A stretch of 64,000 nucleotides of DNA, from contig NZ_JACHJH010000007.1 in the NCBI RefSeq assembly GCF_014203555.1, positions 62,001 to 126,000 of the forward strand, in the 5' to 3' direction. The notes under the pieces are model-generated. The model was not told where the DNA came from, searched no databases, and saw only the letters and a program-made list of their open reading frames with translations. The stretch is from Streptomyces olivoverticillatus (GTDB lineage: Bacteria; Actinomycetota; Actinomycetes; Streptomycetales; Streptomycetaceae). Below, piece after piece: positions 59,966 to 64,000 of the stretch. How positions within the stretch are numbered: position 1 is the stretch's first letter; each line of letters opens with the position of its first letter. The position numbers and the translations under genes were made by a program.

Positions 59966-60925
59966 ATGAGGATCGGCGAGGCGGCCCGGGCCGCGGGCGT
60001 GACGGCGAAGGCGGTGCGGTACTACGAGTCGCTGGGGCTCATCGCACCCGGCCGGCTGGCCAACGGCTACCGGGACTACGACGAGCACGACGTCCGTCTC
60101 CTGCGGGAGGTCAAGGCGCTCGGGCGCCTGGGCATCCCCGCCGAACGCACCCGGCCGTTCCTGGAGTGCCTCGCCGCCGGGATGCCGTACGCCGACGACT
60201 GCCCGGCCTCGCTGGCCGGTTACCACGAGGCCATCGGCGAACTGGACCGCCGCATCGCCGAACTCACGGCACGGCGCGCCGCCTTGGCGGCGCACCTGCG
60301 CCACGCCGCCTACCGGGGAAGCAGCGCCCCGCAACCCGAAGGAGATCCCGTGCACGACCCGTACCAACTGCCCGCCGGCCTGCCCGTCCCGGAGGACGAC
60401 GGTGGCGCCGACCACCTGCCCGGCCGGGCGCTGCCGCCCGTCGAACTGCCCGGCACGGCAGGCGAGTCCGTACGGCTGGACGCCCTGGGGCCGGGACGCA
60501 CGGTGCTGTACGTCTATCCCCTGACCGGCAGGCCGGACGCGGACCTTCCCCAGGGGTGGGACGCGATCCCCGGGGCGCGCGGGTGCACGACGCAGGCGTG
60601 CGGCTTCCGCGACCACCACGCGGAGCTGGTGGCGGCGGGGGCGGCCCGGGTGTTCGGCCTGTCCACCCAGGAGACGGGGTATCAGCGGGAGGTGGTGGAG
60701 CGGCTCCGGCTGCCCTTCTCGATGCTGTCGGATCCGGGGTTGGAGCTGGCGCGGGAGCTCGGGCTGCCGACCTTCGAGGCCGGGGGCGTGCCGCTGTTCA
60801 GACGGCTGACGATGATCGTGCGCGACGGCATCGTCGAGCACGTCTTCTATCCGGTCTTCCCGCCGGACCGGCACGCGGAACAGGTGCTCGCCTGGCTGCG
60901 GACGACCGCGGGGCGCGACAGCTAG
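59966..60925 (+). CDS. MerR regulator fused to a peroxiredoxin (AhpC/TSA-type) domain
   Basis: A 319-residue two-domain protein. Residues 1-72 are a MerR winged HTH (MRIGEAARAAGVTAKAVRYY, ESLGLIAPGRLANGYRDYDE), followed by a coiled dimerisation helix (about 75-115). From about residue 129 a thioredoxin-fold peroxiredoxin follows with the peroxidatic cysteine in RGCTTQACGFRD (C207) and a second cysteine at C212, the PrxQ/BCP spacing. The two parts are in one continuous frame. At the junction GAAGGAG sits five bases before an in-frame GTG (60350), an excellent internal start, so a free 190-residue peroxiredoxin could also be made. Suggests a self-contained peroxide sensor. ATG 59966 follows GGAGGTG. 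Its 3' end overlaps ogt by 4 bp. Confidence 0.82.
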   Translation: MRIGEAARAAGVTAKAVRYYESLGLIAPGRLANGYRDYDEHDVRLLREVKALGRLGIPAERTRPFLECLAAGMPYADDCPASLAGYHEAIGELDRRIAELTARRAALAAHLRHAAYRGSSAPQPEGDPVHDPYQLPAGLPVPEDDGGADHLPGRALPPVELPGTAGESVRLDALGPGRTVLYVYPLTGRPDADLPQGWDAIPGARGCTTQACGFRDHHAELVAAGAARVFGLSTQETGYQREVVERLRLPFSMLSDPGLELARELGLPTFEAGGVPLFRRLTMIVRDGIVEHVFYPVFPPDRHAEQVLAWLRTTAGRDS

Positions 60926-61425
60926 AACAACGTCTGGAACAGCCCGGACCCGCTGCTCTCGAAGGCCAGCAGCCGCCGCTTGCGGTCCAGTCCCCCGCCA
61001 TAGCCGGTGAGGCCGCCGGAGGCGCCGATCACGCGGTGGCACGGCACGATGATGCCGACCGGATTCTTCCCGTTGGCCAGGCCCACGGCCCGGGACGCCC
61101 CCGGCGGCGCCCCGATCCGCTCGGCGAGCTCGCCGTACGAAAGCGTCTGCCCGTACGGAATCCGTTGCAGGCCGGCCCACACCCGCTGCTGGAAGGGGGT
61201 GCCCTTCAGCCGCAGCGGCAGGTCGAAGCCGGTCAGTTCGCCCGCGAAGTACGCGGCGAGCTGGCGCTCGGCCTCGGTGAACGGGCCTTCGTCGCGGTCG
61301 CCGAAGGATTCCTCGGGCGGCCGGTGCCGCTGGCCGGTCATGTAGAGGCCGGAGAGGACGCCGTCCGTGGCCACCAGGGTGAGGGGGCCGTAGGGGCTGT
61401 CGATGACGGTGTGCACTACAGACAT
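60922..61425 (-). CDS. ogt: Methylated-DNA-[protein]-cysteine S-methyltransferase
   Basis: A 167-residue suicide repair protein that takes the methyl group from O6-methylguanine. The acceptor motif VPCHRVIG places the cysteine at residue 129. The wing/HTH segment GTPFQQRVWAGLQRIPYGQT and the arginine-finger region GASRAVGLANGKNP are intact. ATG 61425 lies inside the 3' end of the Ada-AlkA gene (10-bp overlap), so the two are translationally coupled and form an alkylation-damage operon. It is convergent with the MerR-peroxiredoxin gene. Confidence 0.95.
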   Translation of the reverse strand: MSVVHTVIDSPYGPLTLVATDGVLSGLYMTGQRHRPPEESFGDRDEGPFTEAERQLAAYFAGELTGFDLPLRLKGTPFQQRVWAGLQRIPYGQTLSYGELAERIGAPPGASRAVGLANGKNPVGIIVPCHRVIGASGGLTGYGGGLDRKRRLLAFESSGSGLFQTLF

Positions 61426-62882
61426 ACGAGGGGGCTCCGATCGTCGGCCGACCACAGGTACTGCACGGCGTAGGCCCGCCAGGGCCGCCAGGCGGCGGCG
61501 TGCCGGACCAGCGCGGCGGGCGTGGCGGGCAGGCCCACCCGGGCCGCGGCCCTGTGCACACCGAGGTCGGTGGGGAGGAAGGCATCGGGGTCGCCGAGGG
61601 CGCGCATGGCGATCAGTTCGGCGGTCCAGGGGCCGATGCCGGGAAGGGCGGCGAGCTGCTCGCGGGCCTCGGCCCAGTCGCTGCCGATGCCGAGGGAGAG
61701 TTCGCCGGAGGCGAGCGCCTCGACCGTGTGCACCACCGCGGCCCGGCGCCCGGCCGGCATCGCGAGCGCCTCCGGGTCGAGGGCGGCCAGTGACGCGGCC
61801 GTGGGGAAGAGGTGGGTGAGGCCGCCGCCCGCCGCCTCGACGGGCTCGCCGTGCGCGGCCACCAGCCGGGCGGTCAGCGTCCGGGCCGCGGCGGTGGACA
61901 CCTGCTGGCCCAGCACGGCCCGCACCGCGAACTCCTCGGCGTCCACGGTGCGCGGCACCCGGCGCCCGGGCGCCTTGTCGACGAGCGGGGCGAGGGAGGG
62001 GTCGGTGCGCAGCTGGGCGTCGACGGCCTCCGGGTCCGCGTCCAGGTCGAGCAGACGGCGGCAGCGGCTGATGGCGCCCGCCAGGTCGCGCTGGTCGGAC
62101 AGGGCGAGGCGGCATTCGACGTGGTCGGGGCGGGGGGCGAGGGCGACGGTCCCGTGTCCGTAGGGCAGGCGCAGGGTGCGGTGGTAGGCGCCGTCGCGCC
62201 ACTCCTCCACGCCGGGGACGGCGGTGGCGGCGAGGAGGCCGAAGAGGTTGTCCGGGCACAAGGGTGCACGGAAGGGCAGCCGTAGCGTCAACAGGCCGGA
62301 GGGGGCCGGTGCTTGGCCTCGCAGTGCGCGGGTGCGCAGGTCGGTGGGGGCGAGCGCGAAGACTTCGCGCACGGTCTCGTTGAAGGTGCGGATGGAGGAG
62401 AAGCCCGCGGCGAAGGCGATGTCGGCCATGGGCAGGGCGCTGGTCTCGATGAGGATGCGGGCGGTCTGGGCGCGCTGGGCTCGGGCGAGGGCGAGGGGGC
62501 CGGCGCCGAGTTCGGCGAGCAGTTGGCGTTCGATCTGCCGGGTGCTGTAGCCGAGGCGGGCGGCCAGGCCCGGTACGCCCTCGCGGTCGACGGTTCCGTC
62601 GGCGATGAGCCGCATGGCGCGGGCGACGAGGTCGGCGCGTTCGTTCCACTGCGGGGAGCCGGGGCTGGCGTCGGGTCGGCAGCGTTTGCAGGCCCGGAAT
62701 CCGGCCTGCTGGGCGGCGGCCGCGCTCGGATAGAACGTCATGTTCTCGTCCTTCGGCGGCACCACCGGGCAGCTGGGGCGGCAGTAGATGCGTGTGGTGA
62801 GCACGGCGGTGAAGAACCAGCCGTCGAAGCGGGCGTCCTTGGACCGCACGGCCCGAACACAGCGGTCGAAGTCGGTGTGCAT
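61416..62882 (-). CDS. Ada-AlkA fusion: AraC-type regulator plus 3-methyladenine DNA glycosylase
   Basis: A 488-residue bifunctional protein of the actinobacterial AdaA-AlkA type. N-terminal Ada zinc domain: YCRPSC gives C34 and C38, and ACKRC gives C65 and C68; C34 is the likely methylphosphotriester acceptor. An AraC-type HTH follows (VPGLAARLGYSTRQIERQL, MADIAFAAGFSSIRTFNETV). The C-terminal half has an AlkA N-domain and a helix-hairpin-helix glycosylase (AVLGQQVSTAAARTLTARLV, LPGIGPWTAELIAMRALG, catalytic Asp in LPTDLGV). It senses alkylation and excises alkylated bases. It lacks the Ada methyltransferase domain, which the next gene, ogt, supplies. ATG 62882. Confidence 0.93.
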   Translation of the reverse strand: MHTDFDRCVRAVRSKDARFDGWFFTAVLTTRIYCRPSCPVVPPKDENMTFYPSAAAAQQAGFRACKRCRPDASPGSPQWNERADLVARAMRLIADGTVDREGVPGLAARLGYSTRQIERQLLAELGAGPLALARAQRAQTARILIETSALPMADIAFAAGFSSIRTFNETVREVFALAPTDLRTRALRGQAPAPSGLLTLRLPFRAPLCPDNLFGLLAATAVPGVEEWRDGAYHRTLRLPYGHGTVALAPRPDHVECRLALSDQRDLAGAISRCRRLLDLDADPEAVDAQLRTDPSLAPLVDKAPGRRVPRTVDAEEFAVRAVLGQQVSTAAARTLTARLVAAHGEPVEAAGGGLTHLFPTAASLAALDPEALAMPAGRRAAVVHTVEALASGELSLGIGSDWAEAREQLAALPGIGPWTAELIAMRALGDPDAFLPTDLGVHRAAARVGLPATPAALVRHAAAWRPWRAYAVQYLWSADDRSPLVCL

Positions 62883-62957
62883 GCTTCAAGGATCGGCGGT
62901 GCGGGGCGTCGGGGCTCGCGGAAATCCGACATGGGCGTCGGGGCCCCAGGACACGCC

Positions 62958-64000
62958 CTAGGACCCCCGCGTGAGCCGCCGCCACACCGCGCGGGCCGCG
63001 TGGTGGCCCGACATGCCGTGGACGCCCGGTCCCGGCGGGGTCGCCGAGGAGCACAGGAAGACCGCGGGGTGCGCCGTCGCGTACGGGACCCGGGCGAGCT
63101 TGGGGCGGATCAGCAGCCGCAGGCCCGCGACGGAACCCGTGGCGATGTCGCCTCCGACGTAGTTGGCGTTGCGGGCGGCGAGCACGGCGGGGCCGGCAAT
63201 GGCACGGGCGAGGACGAGATCGCGGAACCCCGGTGCGAACCGCTCGATCTGACGCTCGATCAACTCGGTGGCATCGCCCTCCCAGCCGTTGGGCACGTGC
63301 CCGTACACCCAGAAGGTGTGCTTGCCCTCGGGTGCCCGGGTGGGGTCCACGATGCTGGGCTGGGCGGTGATGAGGAAGGGGACGGAAGGGTCCCGTCCGT
63401 CGACGGCCGCGCCCAGGGCGTCGCGGATCTCGCCGTAGGTGGGGCCGACGTGGACCGTGCCGGCGCGCCGGGCGGCCTCGGCGCGCCAGGGCACCGGGCC
63501 GCTCAGCGCGTAGTCGACCTTGAAGGCGCTGGGGCCGAAGCGGAAGCGACGGTAGGCGTTGCCGAGTCCGGCGATGCGGGCGAGGGCGGTGGGCGAGGTG
63601 TCGAAGACGAAGGCGCGGGCGGGCGGCAGGTCGTCCAGGTGCTTGACCTCGAAGCCGGTGTGGATCGTGCCGCCGAGGGCGCGCAGGTACGAGCCGAGCG
63701 CGTCGGCGATCGACTGCGAGCCGCCGCGGGGCACCGGCCAGCCGCATTCGTGGGCGGCGATGGCGAACATCATCGCCATGCCGCCGGTCCCGATGCCGGT
63801 GAGCGGGGCGATGCCGTGAGCGGCGAGCCCGGCGAACAGCCCGCGGGCCTTCTCGTCGTGGAAGCGGCGCACCAGCATGCTCGCCGGCTGGGCGGCGAGC
63901 AGGCCGAAGCGGGCGTAGCCCGCGAGGTCGCGCGGCAGCCCGTCCCACTGGGTGCGCAGGAAGTCGGCGGCGAGGGTGTCCCACTGGCCGTGGAAGGGCG
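62958..64000 (-). CDS. FAD-dependent phytoene-dehydrogenase-like oxidoreductase, C-terminal part (cut by window edge)
   Basis: About 347 codons up to the right window edge, no start seen. The frame enters with PFHGQWDTLAADFLRTQWDG and includes GIAPLTGIGTGGMAMMFAIA, a WPVPRGGSQSIADALGSYLR block and the end TPPGPGVHGMSGHHAARAVW, the C-terminal FAD-contact motif of phytoene desaturase-like and related NAD(P)/FAD-dependent amine oxidase-fold enzymes. The dinucleotide-binding N-terminus must lie outside the window. These proteins are often annotated as carotenoid or retinol-saturase-like. No carotenoid gene is adjacent in the visible part. It is upstream of the Ada-AlkA gene on the same strand, 75 bp away. 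Confidence 0.82.
   Translation of the reverse strand, partial: PFHGQWDTLAADFLRTQWDGLPRDLAGYARFGLLAAQPASMLVRRFHDEKARGLFAGLAAHGIAPLTGIGTGGMAMMFAIAAHECGWPVPRGGSQSIADALGSYLRALGGTIHTGFEVKHLDDLPPARAFVFDTSPTALARIAGLGNAYRRFRFGPSAFKVDYALSGPVPWRAEAARRAGTVHVGPTYGEIRDALGAAVDGRDPSVPFLITAQPSIVDPTRAPEGKHTFWVYGHVPNGWEGDATELIERQIERFAPGFRDLVLARAIAGPAVLAARNANYVGGDIATGSVAGLRLLIRPKLARVPYATAHPAVFLCSSATPPGPGVHGMSGHHAARAVWRRLTRGS

Noticed and set aside
1..64000. CRISPR array, transposon ends or prophage genes
   Set aside because: No spaced repeats, transposase or phage structural motifs were found in any frame; the only tandem repeat is the 15-bp unit at 4900-4957.

Overview
The window is a GC-rich (roughly 70% or more G+C by eye) piece of an actinomycete chromosome, almost certainly Streptomyces. 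Support: very strong third-position GC in all coding frames, GTG/TTG starts, GGAGG-type ribosome sites, and the gene order hydroxyacyl-CoA dehydrogenase - tetR - ccr - ecm - mcl - mch - mcd - psd - pssA, which I remember as conserved around the crotonyl-CoA carboxylase/reductase gene of Streptomyces. No plasmid, prophage, insertion sequence, CRISPR array or rRNA was seen. One tRNA gene, tRNA-Leu(GAG), is present.

Layout. 1-9.1 kb: a cut-off FAD monooxygenase and its MFS neighbour, tRNA-Leu, an aldehyde dehydrogenase, fdhD, an orphan GAP1-type protein, and a MarR regulator divergent from a quinone-oxidoreductase-like MDR enzyme. 9.2-20.3 kb: a secreted sialidase, a bile-acid-symporter-like carrier divergent from a LysR regulator, an acyl-CoA ligase, an aldo/keto reductase, a pterin dehydratase, an XRE/MmyB regulator, a SnoaL-like protein and a secreted M9 collagenase. 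20.4-24.6 kb: GntR, a TetR-SDR cassette with a shared operator, an APC permease and a small double CxxC protein. 24.7-32.5 kb: a CoA-transferase with its half-domains in swapped order, a DUF5107/TPR protein, a VOC protein, a methyltransferase divergent from an aminotransferase-fold protein that lacks the catalytic lysine, a metallo-beta-lactamase-fold hydrolase and an Sfp-type phosphopantetheinyl transferase. 32.6-37.2 kb: an S9 plus M20 peptidase operon next to a decayed lasso-peptide cyclase gene. 37.2-44.2 kb: a PAS/GAF/SpoIIE/HATPase phosphatase, a DHA2 exporter carrying three carboxypeptidase-regulatory-like domains, an SRPBCC protein, a GNAT enzyme and a HEAT-type protein.

44.5-53.7 kb is the ethylmalonyl-CoA (EMC) pathway cluster. 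A two-domain 3-hydroxyacyl-CoA dehydrogenase and a TetR regulator precede ccr-ecm-mcl-mch-mcd, which are tightly packed and should convert crotonyl-CoA through ethylmalonyl-, methylsuccinyl- and mesaconyl-CoA to glyoxylate and propionyl-CoA. In streptomycetes this replaces the glyoxylate shunt and feeds polyketide extender units. Psd and pssA (phosphatidylserine and phosphatidylethanolamine synthesis) follow and end in a strong terminator. 55.4-64 kb: glycerate kinase (a logical sink for glyoxylate-derived carbon), a BCCT osmolyte transporter, a second TetR-SDR cassette with its own operator pair, a MerR-peroxiredoxin fusion with an internal ribosome site, an Ada-AlkA plus Ogt alkylation-repair operon and a cut-off phytoene-dehydrogenase-like flavoprotein.

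A recurring theme is small 'regulator + oxidoreductase' cassettes (MarR-MDR, two TetR-SDR pairs, MerR-Prx), most with visible palindromic operators. The most unusual items are the MerR-peroxiredoxin fusion, the lysine-less aminotransferase homologue, the exporter with appended carboxypeptidase-regulatory domains, the orphan GAP1 gene, the lasso cyclase pseudogene and the ccr promoter with a palindrome exactly in its spacer. Functions are assigned by reading motifs; no database search was run.
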